From positions 1-54,656 of the forward strand of contig CAITUY010000194.1 of the NCBI GenBank assembly GCA_903895695.1: a DNA stretch of 54,656 bases, given 5' to 3'. The first letter of the stretch is position 1, and each line of letters starts with the position of its first letter. A program made the position numbers and the translations under genes. Of this stretch, positions 25,843 through 34,174 are shown piece after piece. Source of the DNA: an uncultured bacterium (lineage in GTDB: Bacteria > Verrucomicrobiota > Kiritimatiellia > CAIKKV01 > CAITUY01). The notes under the pieces are model-generated. The model saw only the letters and a list, made by a program, of their open reading frames with translations. It was not told where the DNA came from and searched no databases.

Positions 25843-27697
25843 ACCCTTCCACCAGCCGCCGCAGATTCGCCCCCAAGTCCTGCATGTTGCGCGCCGCTGT
25901 CGCCAGTTGCGTGGTGCTCGACTGGTTCTGCAGGCTGGCTTCCTTGATGTTCCCCATGGCGCTGCTGACTTGTTCCGTGCCGGCCAGTTGTTGCTGACTC
26001 GACGCCGCGATCTGGGTTGCAGCCTGCGCGGCTTGCGTGACCGCGGCCGCCAAGGTGTTAATGGCTTCCATTGCCTGATCGGCCAGTTTCTGCCCCTCCT
26101 GCAAGGCCTTGCCGCCCTGCTCGGTGGTTAACACGGCCGAACTGGTAGCCTTCTGAACGTCATTCAGTATCGCCCGCACCTGCTTGGTCGCTTCCTTGGA
26201 CTGTTCGGCAAGGCTGCGGATCTCCTCGGCCACGACCGCAAAGCCTTTGCCCTGTTCACCCGCGCGGGCCGCCTCGATGGAGGCGTTGACGGCCAGCAGA
26301 TTCGACTGTTCGGCCAGATCGTTGACCGTGGTAATGATGTCGCCGATCGCCTGGCTTTTCTCGCTCATGCTCATGACCGAGCCCGTAATCGCCTTCATCT
26401 GCTCGCCGATCCGCTGCAGGCCCTCCGCGCTCGCGTGCATGGCGTCAGACCCGTTACGCGCGGCGTGCGCCGCGCTCTGCGCGCCGTCAGCAACATTCTT
26501 CGCACTTTCCTTTGCCAGTTGCGCCGTCTGTCGTACCTCGTCGATCGTCGTACTGGTCTCTGTGACAGCGGCAGCCGTCTCCCCGGCGCTGGCGGCGATC
26601 TGGCTGACCGTGGCGGATAACTCACCGGCGGCTGAGGCCAGCACCTGAGCCCCTTCGCGGATTGGCCCGGCGATGGCGCGCGCCGACAGCCAGGCGATCA
26701 GGACCGCCACGATCAGAGCGACAACCAACCCTGCGAGCAGAATGACAATCGTACCGTTGAGGCCTTGCGCTGACTCAGTCGCCGCCTTCGCTGTACGTTG
26801 CAGACCAAGGGTTGACACCTCTTCACTCTTGGCCACCAGCATCGCAGCGCTGTTGTATATCTTCTCCTTGAGTTCATTGACCGTCAGTTGACTCTTCACC
26901 ACCGCCTCCATGGCGGCCTCGTAACTGTTTGCGGATTCCCGGATCTTGCGCAACTGGGCAGTGTTCTCTTGTTGGCGCAAAAGCGGCTCCAGCCCGGCGC
27001 AGGTTTCTTCGAGGGGAGCGAAATCCTTGAGTGCGCTGCGCAGGGCCTCCATGTCGTCCTTAGCCTGAGCCTTGAAGTTGTTCATTCGAATAGTCATGCC
27101 ACGAGCGATCAACATCTGGACCATGCCGAGTTTCGTCAGCCGCTCACCCAGTGCGGCAGGAGCCGCGTTGGTGGCGATTTCAGTCTTCATCGCCTTCTCT
27201 TCCGAAGTCAGCAGACCCTGGCATTCGAGCATGTAGGCCATGCCGGCCGCATCGAGCAGACCGCTCTGCACCTTAAGGTTGTTGCGTTCGGCCTCCATCC
27301 TGTCGGTGTCCGCCTCCCACGGGTCCAAAGCGATTCTGGCTTCACCCGCGCCCTGGCGCAGGGCGACAAGATCAGGATATTTATTCGCGAGTTCGCCCGC
27401 TGCGTTGAGGTCGTCTTTCAGTGCGGCGATGTCTTTGCGGCCCTTGAGCAGGAAGCCTTCATCGCCCGTTAAGGCATAGTTGCCGATGTTGAACCGTGCC
27501 GCCCAGGCGCCAGTGGCCAACTTTTGGGCGACGAAGACCTCCGGGACGAATTTGGTGGACAGATCCGCTGACATCTCCGCCAAACTGACTGCGGCCAGCT
27601 TCATGCGCCAGACCGCCAAGCCGCCGAGCACACCCATCAACACGACGAGCGTGCCAAACGCCAGCCCCAGTCTCAACCCCAACGTCATCTTCTTCAT
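25841..27697 (-). CDS. Methyl-accepting chemotaxis protein
   Basis: 618 residues. TM1 is at about 8-30 (LGLAFGTLVVLMGVLGGLAV). A periplasmic helical sensor region to about 305 lacks a recognisable PAS or Cache core and resembles four-helix-bundle sensors. TM2 is at about 312-335 (IVILLAGLVVALIVAVLIAW). The cytoplasmic hairpin signature is LAEQSNLLAVNASIEAARAG, then GKGFAVVAEEIRSLAEQS, where CheA and CheW bind. Ala/Gln-rich helices flank it with possible methylation sites. No CheR-docking pentapeptide is seen at the C-terminus (RRLVEG). It overlaps the upstream cheW by four bases. Equivalent in position and role to WspA. Confidence 0.95.
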   Translation of the reverse strand: MKKMTLGLRLGLAFGTLVVLMGVLGGLAVWRMKLAAVSLAEMSADLSTKFVPEVFVAQKLATGAWAARFNIGNYALTGDEGFLLKGRKDIAALKDDLNAAGELANKYPDLVALRQGAGEARIALDPWEADTDRMEAERNNLKVQSGLLDAAGMAYMLECQGLLTSEEKAMKTEIATNAAPAALGERLTKLGMVQMLIARGMTIRMNNFKAQAKDDMEALRSALKDFAPLEETCAGLEPLLRQQENTAQLRKIRESANSYEAAMEAVVKSQLTVNELKEKIYNSAAMLVAKSEEVSTLGLQRTAKAATESAQGLNGTIVILLAGLVVALIVAVLIAWLSARAIAGPIREGAQVLASAAGELSATVSQIAASAGETAAAVTETSTTIDEVRQTAQLAKESAKNVADGAQSAAHAARNGSDAMHASAEGLQRIGEQMKAITGSVMSMSEKSQAIGDIITTVNDLAEQSNLLAVNASIEAARAGEQGKGFAVVAEEIRSLAEQSKEATKQVRAILNDVQKATSSAVLTTEQGGKALQEGQKLADQAMEAINTLAAAVTQAAQAATQIAASSQQQLAGTEQVSSAMGNIKEASLQNQSSTTQLATAARNMQDLGANLRRLVEG

Positions 27698-28242
27698 GGT
27701 TCGCCTGCTCCTTTGTCTCTTCGGTCCTTCACTACCAAAGCGTCATCCGACAGCAACTTGCCGCCGTCCAGGACCACCACGCCGTCGGGCGTGACGCCCT
27801 TCAGATACTTTTCCCGAATTCCGGAAAGCGTCGGCAGGGCCTCCTGCAACTCGACCTGCGCGATACGGCGAGTGCCACGCATCGCGTCCACCAGGACGCC
27901 GAATTCCATGCGGCCCGACCGCAGCACGATGGCCCGGTTGCGGTCATTCAACCCTTTCATCGGCAACTGGAAGAAGAACTTCAGATCGATGACGGAAAGG
28001 ACGCTCCCTCTAAAGTTAACGATTCCGACCACAAACGCAGGCGTGCCCGGCAAGGGCGTGATGTCGCCAAAGGGAAACACCTCCGCCACATACTGGCTCT
28101 CGATGGCGTAGCACTCGTGCGCCAGATGGAACTCGACGACACTGAGGCGCCCCTCGGTGCTTGCCTCGCGCGCAGTGGGCCGTGCAAGCTCCCTGGCGCG
28201 CGCCAGGAGAATGTCTTGGTCCGTGTGGTTTGCCGTGTTCAT
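27694..28242 (-). CDS. cheW: CheW-like coupling protein
   Basis: 182 residues. A single CheW domain: VVEFHLAHECYAIESQYVAEV, then PLPGTPAFVVGIVNFRGSV, LSVIDLKFFF and MEFGVLVDAMRG. It would link the MCP encoded next to the CheA hybrid. About 25 extra N-terminal residues precede the domain. Four-base overlaps on both sides (cheR upstream, mcp downstream) fix the start at 28242 and indicate coupled translation. One of two CheW proteins in the block, as in Wsp pathways. Confidence 0.94.
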   Translation of the reverse strand: MNTANHTDQDILLARARELARPTAREASTEGRLSVVEFHLAHECYAIESQYVAEVFPFGDITPLPGTPAFVVGIVNFRGSVLSVIDLKFFFQLPMKGLNDRNRAIVLRSGRMEFGVLVDAMRGTRRIAQVELQEALPTLSGIREKYLKGVTPDGVVVLDGGKLLSDDALVVKDRRDKGAGEP

Positions 28243-29768
28243 GTTCGCGCCAGACTTTCCTGAAGATGCCTGACAATGACCTTCAGCCTTTCCGCGGTCA
28301 TGCCGTCGCTGTCTGGAACGACCGCGCTGTCAACCATCTTATTGAGCAAAAACAGGGTCTTGCGGAAGTGGCCCAGAGCCCGGGTCGTCTCACCGGTCTG
28401 GAGCAGGAGATTGGCGGTCGTAAAATGAGCCAGGATGGAATGCGGCTCCAGATACAGCACGCGTTTCAGCGCTTCCAGCGCAGCGGGTTCGTCGCGTTTG
28501 GCCATGAGAACGGTCGCCAGCAGGTGATGGACCGAGGCCTGCAGTTTGTCACGCTCGAGGGCCTTCTTGCACCACGCCAGGGCCTCGTCAAGCCGCCCGA
28601 GATTGGCCGCGGCGCGGGCCGCCAAGACAAGAATGGCCACCGTCGGTTCCGCAAGGGCGGCGATGATGCTCAAGACCGCTTGGTAGTTCGATTGTGAATA
28701 GGCGTCCGTCGCCGCCGCCAGGGGTGCCTTTGCGGCGATCAAGGGGGCCGAGGCGCATGGGACTGGCCGCGGCGCGGTTTGGGACCGCGTCCTTTGCGGC
28801 TCGCGAGGACGCTCGCCCTCCAGATTGGCGAGCGGCACAGGGATTACGGGCGCCAGCCGTACGGGGGCGGCTCTAAAGGCGGCATCTCCCGAACACGCAG
28901 GTTGAGCCAGAGCGGTGGCGCTTTTCCGATACAGCGTGGCGTTGTCAAACGACACCCGGGCGAAGAGATCGGCACTCCCGCTGCAACCCTCGCTGGGGCT
29001 CATGGCCAGCCAGCCGCCCTCCAACAGGGACCGGTGAAAGCGGCCTGCAACCAGTCGTGCACGATCGGGGGCAAAATACATCATCACGTTCCGGCATAGA
29101 ATGACATCCATGGCCGCCGTGTTGTTCACCAGCGACGGGTAGGCGTCGTCGACCAGGTTCAGATAGGAGAAGCTGACCATTCGCTGCACGTGCTTACTGA
29201 GTTCGTAGTCGCCGTTTGCGTGCTTGGTGAAGAAGCCGGGCTTGAGCCAGGCCGGCGCGCCCCGAAACGACCACTCCCGATAGCGGCCCGCCCTGGCCTT
29301 GGCAAGAAAGTCGGGGTTGATATCGGTGGCCAGAACCGTGATATCCCATTCGCTCAAGGCGGGAATCAGGCGGGCGAGCATGATGGCCAGGGTATACGCC
29401 TCTTCGCCGGTGCAGCAACCGGCGCTCCACATCCGGATTCGTCTTTCGCCGGTCTTGCCGCGCGCGTCGATCAGCGAAGGGAGAATCTGCTCCTCAAGGG
29501 CTTTCAGTACGGCCGGTTCGCGGAAGAAGTAGGTTTCGCCCACCGTCAAAACCTGCGCCAGCATGTCCTGTTCCGCCGGGGTTATGCCCGTGGCCAGGAG
29601 GCGGACCGCGTACGCATCGGGACTGGCGAAACCCATTTCCGCGCCACCACGCTCCAATCCGCGGACAAGCGTATCGTGACGCTCGGCGGGAAAATGAAGC
29701 CCCATGCGCCGCTCGATCAGGCCGCTAACGGCCTCCAGTGTATCCCGTTCCATGACGATGGTATTCAT
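28239..29768 (-). CDS. cheR: CheR-type MCP methyltransferase with TPR tail (WspC-like)
   Basis: 509 residues. The CheR all-helical N-domain (about 1-75) precedes the AdoMet domain with GETYFFREP, RMWSAGCCTGEEAYTLA, VLATDINPDFLAKA and ILCRNVMMYF. From about 360 on, TPR helices (AILVLAARAAANLGRLDEAL, HLLATVLMAKRDEPAALEAL, FTTANLLLQTGETTRAL) follow. WspC and FrzF carry similar TPR parts. The linker between the two parts (about 315-340) contains a repeat-derived insertion (LEGERPREPQRTR). It methylates Glu residues of the MCP. ATGA overlaps on both sides support the start at 29768. Confidence 0.94.
   Translation of the reverse strand: MNTIVMERDTLEAVSGLIERRMGLHFPAERHDTLVRGLERGGAEMGFASPDAYAVRLLATGITPAEQDMLAQVLTVGETYFFREPAVLKALEEQILPSLIDARGKTGERRIRMWSAGCCTGEEAYTLAIMLARLIPALSEWDITVLATDINPDFLAKARAGRYREWSFRGAPAWLKPGFFTKHANGDYELSKHVQRMVSFSYLNLVDDAYPSLVNNTAAMDVILCRNVMMYFAPDRARLVAGRFHRSLLEGGWLAMSPSEGCSGSADLFARVSFDNATLYRKSATALAQPACSGDAAFRAAPVRLAPVIPVPLANLEGERPREPQRTRSQTAPRPVPCASAPLIAAKAPLAAATDAYSQSNYQAVLSIIAALAEPTVAILVLAARAAANLGRLDEALAWCKKALERDKLQASVHHLLATVLMAKRDEPAALEALKRVLYLEPHSILAHFTTANLLLQTGETTRALGHFRKTLFLLNKMVDSAVVPDSDGMTAERLKVIVRHLQESLART
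28775..28827 (-). repeat. In-frame LEGERPREP-type repeat inside cheR
   Basis: On the reverse strand the segment reads TGGAGGGCGAGCGTCCTCGC and continues to a run ending CCCAAACC. It encodes NLEGERPREPQRTRSQTAPR in the interdomain linker of CheR. I recall this word as a dispersed element in PVC-type genomes; a second copy is not present in this window, so the assignment is partly from memory. Confidence 0.55.
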
Positions 29769-30247
29769 GCCGGCGCTCCGGGCTTTGACACTTCATCGAA
29801 AAGAAACGAACCATTCTCACGCAGGAACCGCTCCAGGTCGTAGATCAGGACCAGGCCGTCCTCCAGTGTAACGGCACCTTCGATGAAGGCTCCCAGTCCG
29901 GGAAGAATATCGCCGGGAGGCACCGCCGCTCCTGGTGCAGGTTCAGCCACGCCCGAAACTTCTTCAACCGGTATGGCGACCTTCCGCTGGCCTGCCCCAG
30001 CGATAATCAACAGATCGGTCGGAGCCATGGCCCGCCGCGGAACGTCGAATACACCCCGGATATCCAGAATGGGGATCACTGTGCCGTGAACGTTCACCAG
30101 GCCCAGAATGTCCGCCGGGGCGTCGGCCACCGGGGTTACGGCCACGGCACGGATAACGCGTTCAACCGCCTCCAGGCGCAGGGCATAGCGCTGTCCCTCG
30201 ATGCGGAACAGTACCAGCGACTCATGACGGCATTGAGGTTGTCCCAT
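29765..30247 (-). CDS. cheW: CheW-like coupling protein, first gene of the chemosensory block
   Basis: 160 residues from ATG 30247, with GGAG eight bases upstream; a TTG at 30274 would add nine residues. CheW signatures: LVLFRIEGQRYALRLEAVERV, then ADILGLVNVHGTVIPILDIR, DLLIIAGAGQRKVAIPVEEV and the C-terminal LIYDLERFL. It couples receptors to CheA. Its ATGA overlap with cheR and the lack of a close upstream gene on the same transcript make it the likely first gene of the block that continues to about 7.8 kb. Confidence 0.93.
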   Translation of the reverse strand: MGQPQCRHESLVLFRIEGQRYALRLEAVERVIRAVAVTPVADAPADILGLVNVHGTVIPILDIRGVFDVPRRAMAPTDLLIIAGAGQRKVAIPVEEVSGVAEPAPGAAVPPGDILPGLGAFIEGAVTLEDGLVLIYDLERFLRENGSFLFDEVSKPGAPA

Positions 30248-30364
30248 GACCCGTGCTCCCCACTGACGGGGCAAAACCTAGCAGAGCACGGAGGTCCCGG
30301 GTATTGCACCTTGGTAGTATACGTTGATAGCGTATTTCTGATTGGCAAAAAGTCCATGGGAATG

Positions 30365-30435
30365 CGGATTGTGGAACGAGGATGGATCACCTGCCGAAAG
30401 CGGATGACGCTCTGGAATCCTCATTCCGCAATCCG
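30365..30435. repeat. Imperfect inverted repeat of CGGATTG/CGGAATG words at the fixJ-like 3' end
   Basis: The arm 30365-30383 matches the reverse complement of 30417-30435 at 17 of 19 positions. The words are again 7 bases long (CGGATTG, CGGAATG). It covers the end of the response-regulator gene and the start of the 139-base gap (30248-30386). It could act as a transcription barrier. A TATACT box on the reverse strand (30316-30321) might be a -10 site for the che block, but no well-spaced -35 was found. Confidence 0.55.
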
Positions 30436-31046
30436 ACAGCCGCCATGCTCACCAATTTCGCCACAGATCGGACACCCATCTTCTCCATCATCCGGGCGCG
30501 ATGCACCTTGACGGTGCCTACCTCAATGCCCAGGTCGGTGGCGATCTGCTTGTTCAGCATGCCCGTGATGACCCGCTCCATCACGTCGCACTCGCGCGGG
30601 GTCAGGGTCTGCACGCGTCTCCGGATCTCCGCGACTTCGGCGCGTTGCGCGCGGGCCTCCTGGTCCTGACGCAAGGCAAGGCCGACCGCGCTAATTAGAG
30701 TCTGACTGGTAAACGGCTTGATGAGGAAGTCCACGGCACCCTTCTTCATGGCGCGCACGCTGGTGGGGATATCTCCATGCCCGGTAATGAAGATGATCGG
30801 CAGGCGGTCTTCGTCCTCGCCCAGGGTCAGGGCCTCCTGCAATTCCAGCCCATCCAACCCCGGCAACCCCACGTCCAAGACCAAACAACTGCCACCGGCG
30901 GAAGACTTGCGCTCGCGCGCCAGGAACTCTTCCGCCGACGCAAATCCCTCCACAGTGTAACCCGCTTCGCGGAGCAGACGCACAAGACTCTTGCGGACGG
31001 CGGCATCGTCGTCGATGACAAAAACGGTTGAAGCGATCTGACTCAT
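30387..31046 (-). CDS. FixJ/NarL-type response regulator
   Basis: 219 residues. Receiver: VFVIDDDAAVRKSLVRLL, Asp58 in CLVLDVGLPGLDGLEL, ITGHGDIPTSVRAMK and FLIKPF, the FixJ/TtrR subtype with the GHGDIP motif. A LuxR-type helix-turn-helix follows at about 150-210 (LTPRECDVMERVITGMLNKQ, then GTVKVHRARMMEKM). It binds DNA when phosphorylated by the PAS kinase encoded immediately upstream (four-base overlap). The target genes are unknown. The last residues (SRASSAFGR) run into a repeat. Confidence 0.93.
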   Translation of the reverse strand: MSQIASTVFVIDDDAAVRKSLVRLLREAGYTVEGFASAEEFLARERKSSAGGSCLVLDVGLPGLDGLELQEALTLGEDEDRLPIIFITGHGDIPTSVRAMKKGAVDFLIKPFTSQTLISAVGLALRQDQEARAQRAEVAEIRRRVQTLTPRECDVMERVITGMLNKQIATDLGIEVGTVKVHRARMMEKMGVRSVAKLVSMAAVGLRNEDSRASSAFGR

Positions 31047-33001
31047 GGGCCCATCTTCTCCCCCCGCCCCTCGCCGCTCCCTGACTCCGCCGGCAATGTG
31101 AAAGTCAGCACCGCGCCGCCGTCCGGATGGTTCTCTGCCCAGATCCGGCCGCCATGCGCTTTCACGATTGAGCAGCAGATCGGCAACCCCATACCCAGTC
31201 CGTCGGGCCTGGTTGTGAAAAAGGGCTCGAACAGTCTGGCTATGGCCTCGGCGGAAATGCCCGGGCCCGAATCCCGCACGGAAACCGTGACCTGTCCGGA
31301 TGCATCCCGCCCCGTGGACACAAGAATCTCAGCCTTGCCACCCGCCCCCGGGTTCTGCTCCCGATCTTTGGCAATCCGCACTCCCACTATGGCCTGCCTG
31401 GCATTCAGAAGGAGGTTAAAAATGACCTGCTGGACTTGCGTCTTATCCCCAAGCGCTTGCGGCAAATCCTCGGCTAGCTCGAGTTGCATGGTCACGTCAC
31501 GGAAATCGTGGTCCCCGCGGGTGATAGCCAGCATTTCGCGGACGGCTTCACCGATGTCGAAGGGCGTCGGGTGCGGCGTTTCCTTTCGCAGCAGGGCCCG
31601 TATCCGGAGCACGACCTGGCAGGCGCGTTTGTCGTCCGCCACGATGTCGGCGAGCACTGCACGGAGTTCGTCCATGTCGGGTGCCGTCTTTTCGAGGTGC
31701 ATCTGCGCCGCCTCGGCGTTGCTCAGGATGGCGGTCAGCGGCTGGCTGACTTCGTGCGTCACCGCCGCTGCGAGTTCTGCCATCATCTGGACCCGTTCCA
31801 TGTGGCGGAGCGCCTGACGTTGTTCCCGCAATACCTTCTCAACACGCTTGCGCTCGGTAATATCGCGCAGGTACACAACGTGCGCGTCACGACCCTGAAA
31901 TCGAATGCGCACGGCCGTGGTTTCGACCCAGACGCTGGAACCGTCGCAGCGCACGAACCTCTGCTCCATCGGCGGTGCCGGCAATCCGGTTTCGCGTTGC
32001 AGTCGGATGCGTTCGCGGATGATCTCACGGCATTCGGGCGCCGCGTACTCCGTGAAGTGATGACCGAGCAGTTCTTCGGGCCTCGCGGCTCCGAAAAGCG
32101 TAAGGGCGGCCGGATTGAGGTAGACGAAGCACCCGCTGCTTTGGACAAAGATGGCCTCCGGTGCGCTCTCGATCAGCGAACGGAACCGTTCCTCACTCTC
32201 GCGCAGTTTGTCTTCCGCCAGCCGGCGCTCCGTGATGTCGCGCGCTGCGGCATAGAGAATGCCCTGATCGGCCGGTGTCGCGCACCACTCCAGCACTTTG
32301 TGCGTGCCATCCTTACAACGATAGCGATTCACGAAGTGAGCCGTCGGATGCCCATCCAGTTGCCGCTGCACTTCCGCCCTCGTTGCATCCCGGTCGTCCG
32401 GATGGATCAGATCGAGGTAGGGAATGCCGAGCAGTTCTTCCTGTGAATAACCCAGTACCTTCTCGAACGCCGGATTGACGGACAGGAAGCGGCCATCGGG
32501 GCTGGCCGTGCAGATCATGTCAGGCACGAGATCCAGAACCCGCTTCAGTTCATCTCGTACGTTGACAATTCCCTCCGCCCGCTTGCGCTGTGTGATGTCC
32601 CGGGAGACAATCTGCACGCCCAGAATGTCGCCGGCGTCGTTCGCCACTCTGGCATAACTCGACAGGAACCACTTCCGACCGGTGGGTAGCGTCACCTGGT
32701 CCTCAAATTCGCAGGAGTATGGACTGGAGGCAACGGATCGCAGGCGGCGCAGATACTCGGAGCCTTCCGGAGAGCCGAACACCTCAATGATGGACTTGCC
32801 GACATAGTCGTCGGCTTTTCCCCCGAGTTCCCGGAGAGCCTGCCGGTTCAAGTGGAGGACCGAGCCATCGAGACTGTAGTACCCGACCCCGAGACCGGAC
32901 TGCTCCACCATCAACCGGTACCGCTCTTGGCTGGCCTGTCGCGCTTCGTCTTCCCGTTGGCGAAGTGCGGCCGTCTCCGGGGTGTGGGGGTCGGGGACCA
33001 T
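31043..33001 (-). CDS. PAS-domain sensor histidine kinase (FixL-like HisKA subtype)
   Basis: 652 residues, no membrane helix. Three PAS domains lie at about 20-135 (YRLMVEQSGLGVGYYSLDG), 145-265 (VLDLVPDMICTASPDGRFLS) and 275-390 (RFRSLIESAPEAIFVQSSG). HisKA has AAVTHEVSQPLTAILSNAEA near 413, the variant usual in FixL-like kinases. The ATPase has VIFNLLLNARQAI, DSGPGISAEAIARLF and GLGMGLPICCSI. No heme-type PAS histidine was assigned. It forms a pair with the adjacent FixJ-like regulator. It begins three bases after the FolE stop. Confidence 0.92.
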   Translation of the reverse strand: MVPDPHTPETAALRQREDEARQASQERYRLMVEQSGLGVGYYSLDGSVLHLNRQALRELGGKADDYVGKSIIEVFGSPEGSEYLRRLRSVASSPYSCEFEDQVTLPTGRKWFLSSYARVANDAGDILGVQIVSRDITQRKRAEGIVNVRDELKRVLDLVPDMICTASPDGRFLSVNPAFEKVLGYSQEELLGIPYLDLIHPDDRDATRAEVQRQLDGHPTAHFVNRYRCKDGTHKVLEWCATPADQGILYAAARDITERRLAEDKLRESEERFRSLIESAPEAIFVQSSGCFVYLNPAALTLFGAARPEELLGHHFTEYAAPECREIIRERIRLQRETGLPAPPMEQRFVRCDGSSVWVETTAVRIRFQGRDAHVVYLRDITERKRVEKVLREQRQALRHMERVQMMAELAAAVTHEVSQPLTAILSNAEAAQMHLEKTAPDMDELRAVLADIVADDKRACQVVLRIRALLRKETPHPTPFDIGEAVREMLAITRGDHDFRDVTMQLELAEDLPQALGDKTQVQQVIFNLLLNARQAIVGVRIAKDREQNPGAGGKAEILVSTGRDASGQVTVSVRDSGPGISAEAIARLFEPFFTTRPDGLGMGLPICCSIVKAHGGRIWAENHPDGGAVLTFTLPAESGSGEGRGEKMGP

Positions 33002-33004
33002 GGC

Positions 33005-33574
33005 CTACCCCCCGCCAGACCGGCCGACCAGGCTGAGGAACTCCGCACGGGTGGCCGCGTCGTTATGAAAACTGCCCAACACCGAGGAGGTCGTCATGAC
33101 CGACTCCTGTTTCTCGACACCGCGCATGACCATGCAAAGATGCCGGCACTCCATCACCACACCCACGCCCTCGGCGCCGATGGCCTTCATGAGGTCGGTT
33201 GCGATCTGGGCGGTGAGGCGTTCCTGGATCTGGAGCCGCCGCGCGTGGCAGTCCATGATTCGGGCCAACTTGCTCACGCCGATGACCTTCTTCTTCGGAA
33301 TGTAACCGATGTGACAGTGCCCGAAGAACGGCAGCATGTGGTGCTCGCACAGGCTGAACACCTCGATGTTCCGCAGCACCACCATATTGTTCGCCTCGGC
33401 ATGAAAGACGGCGTTGTTGATGACCGTCTTGATGTTCGTGCGATAGCCGGAGGTCAGGAACTCGTAGGCCGCCGCCACCCGGGCCGGCGTCTTGAGCAGC
33501 CCCTCCCGGCTGGGGTCCTCTCCGATCTCGACCAGCAATTCCTTGATCAACTTCGCCACGCGTTGCTTGTTCAT
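33005..33574 (-). CDS. folE: GTP cyclohydrolase I
   Basis: 189 residues, the normal size. Family signatures are DPSREGLLKTPARVAAAYEFL, the zinc-binding SLCEHHMLPFFGHCHIGYIP with Cys and His, GVSKLARIMDCHARRLQIQE, and the C-terminal ECRHLCMVMRGVEK with the third zinc ligand and VMTTSSVLG. It converts GTP to dihydroneopterin triphosphate, the first step of folate (or queuosine and biopterin) synthesis. folB lies upstream on the same strand across a 135-base repeat-filled gap. All catalytic segments look intact. Confidence 0.97.
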   Translation of the reverse strand: MNKQRVAKLIKELLVEIGEDPSREGLLKTPARVAAAYEFLTSGYRTNIKTVINNAVFHAEANNMVVLRNIEVFSLCEHHMLPFFGHCHIGYIPKKKVIGVSKLARIMDCHARRLQIQERLTAQIATDLMKAIGAEGVGVVMECRHLCMVMRGVEKQESVMTTSSVLGSFHNDAATRAEFLSLVGRSGGG

Positions 33575-33626
33575 ACGCTCCAGTCTCCGTCCTGCACTCC
33601 GGTAACGATCGTTCCCGATTCGGGGT

Positions 33627-33727
33627 TTCAGTGTTCAGTGTTCAGGTTTCAGGGAAGCTCTTCGTTCGTGCTTCGTGGTTCAGTGTTCAGCCTGAACACA
33701 GTTTACTGTTCACCGTTCACTGTTCAC
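33627..33727. repeat. TTCAGTG and GTTCACT heptamer repeats between folB and folE
   Basis: Two word families adjoin here: TTCAGTG/TTCAGGT copies at about 33627-33650 and 33679-33690, then GTTCACC/GTTCACT copies at about 33710-33727 running into the 3' end of folB. The last folB codons (AVNSER) and its TGA are encoded by the repeat. Nothing else is seen in the 33575-33709 gap. Confidence 0.8.
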
Positions 33728-34108
33728 TGCTTTCCTGCTGATCTCCACCTCGCTGCACCGCGCGAAGCGCAGGGCGCCGGGTTTCTGGACCACAACATCC
33801 ACCTGTGCCACGCGACGCCCGGCCAGCGCGAGATCGGCGATTTCCTGTGCCAGGCGCTCGATGAGCTTGAACGACCGTTTCTCGGTCAGTGCGAGAATCT
33901 TGAGCTTGAGGGCCTTGTAGTCGATGGAATCGCTAAGCCGGTCGCTGCGGCCGGCCCGGGAAAGATCGGCGTGCAGCGTCACGGTGACGAGCAACTCCTG
34001 GGGCTTGGCCCGTTCCGCCGCAGTTACGCCAACGCGGCAACGCACGGCCAGTTCGCGAATCCGAAGTCGGTCCAGAATTGGCAAGTCCGGCGTGTTCATA
34101 GACGACAT
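33710..34108 (-). CDS. folB: Dihydroneopterin aldolase
   Basis: 132 residues. FolB signatures: LRIRELAVRCRVGVTAAERA, then VTLHADLSRAGRSDRLSDSI, YKALKLKILALTEKRSFKLI and ERLAQEIADLAL. Active-site Glu and Lys positions appear kept (Glu in GVTAAERAKPQ; the usual Lys near the C-terminus is in VVVQKPGA). It cleaves dihydroneopterin to 6-hydroxymethyl-dihydropterin in folate synthesis, the step after FolE and dephosphorylation. ATG 34108 or the ATG four codons later may start it. The C-terminus (KAVNSER) is repeat-derived. Confidence 0.92.
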   Translation of the reverse strand: MSSMNTPDLPILDRLRIRELAVRCRVGVTAAERAKPQELLVTVTLHADLSRAGRSDRLSDSIDYKALKLKILALTEKRSFKLIERLAQEIADLALAGRRVAQVDVVVQKPGALRFARCSEVEISRKAVNSER

Positions 34109-34174
34109 GCTACGCGCCTCAGCCCCGGCGCGTCAATGGAAGGACGGGGGCATACACCCCGACGGCGCCCTTGA

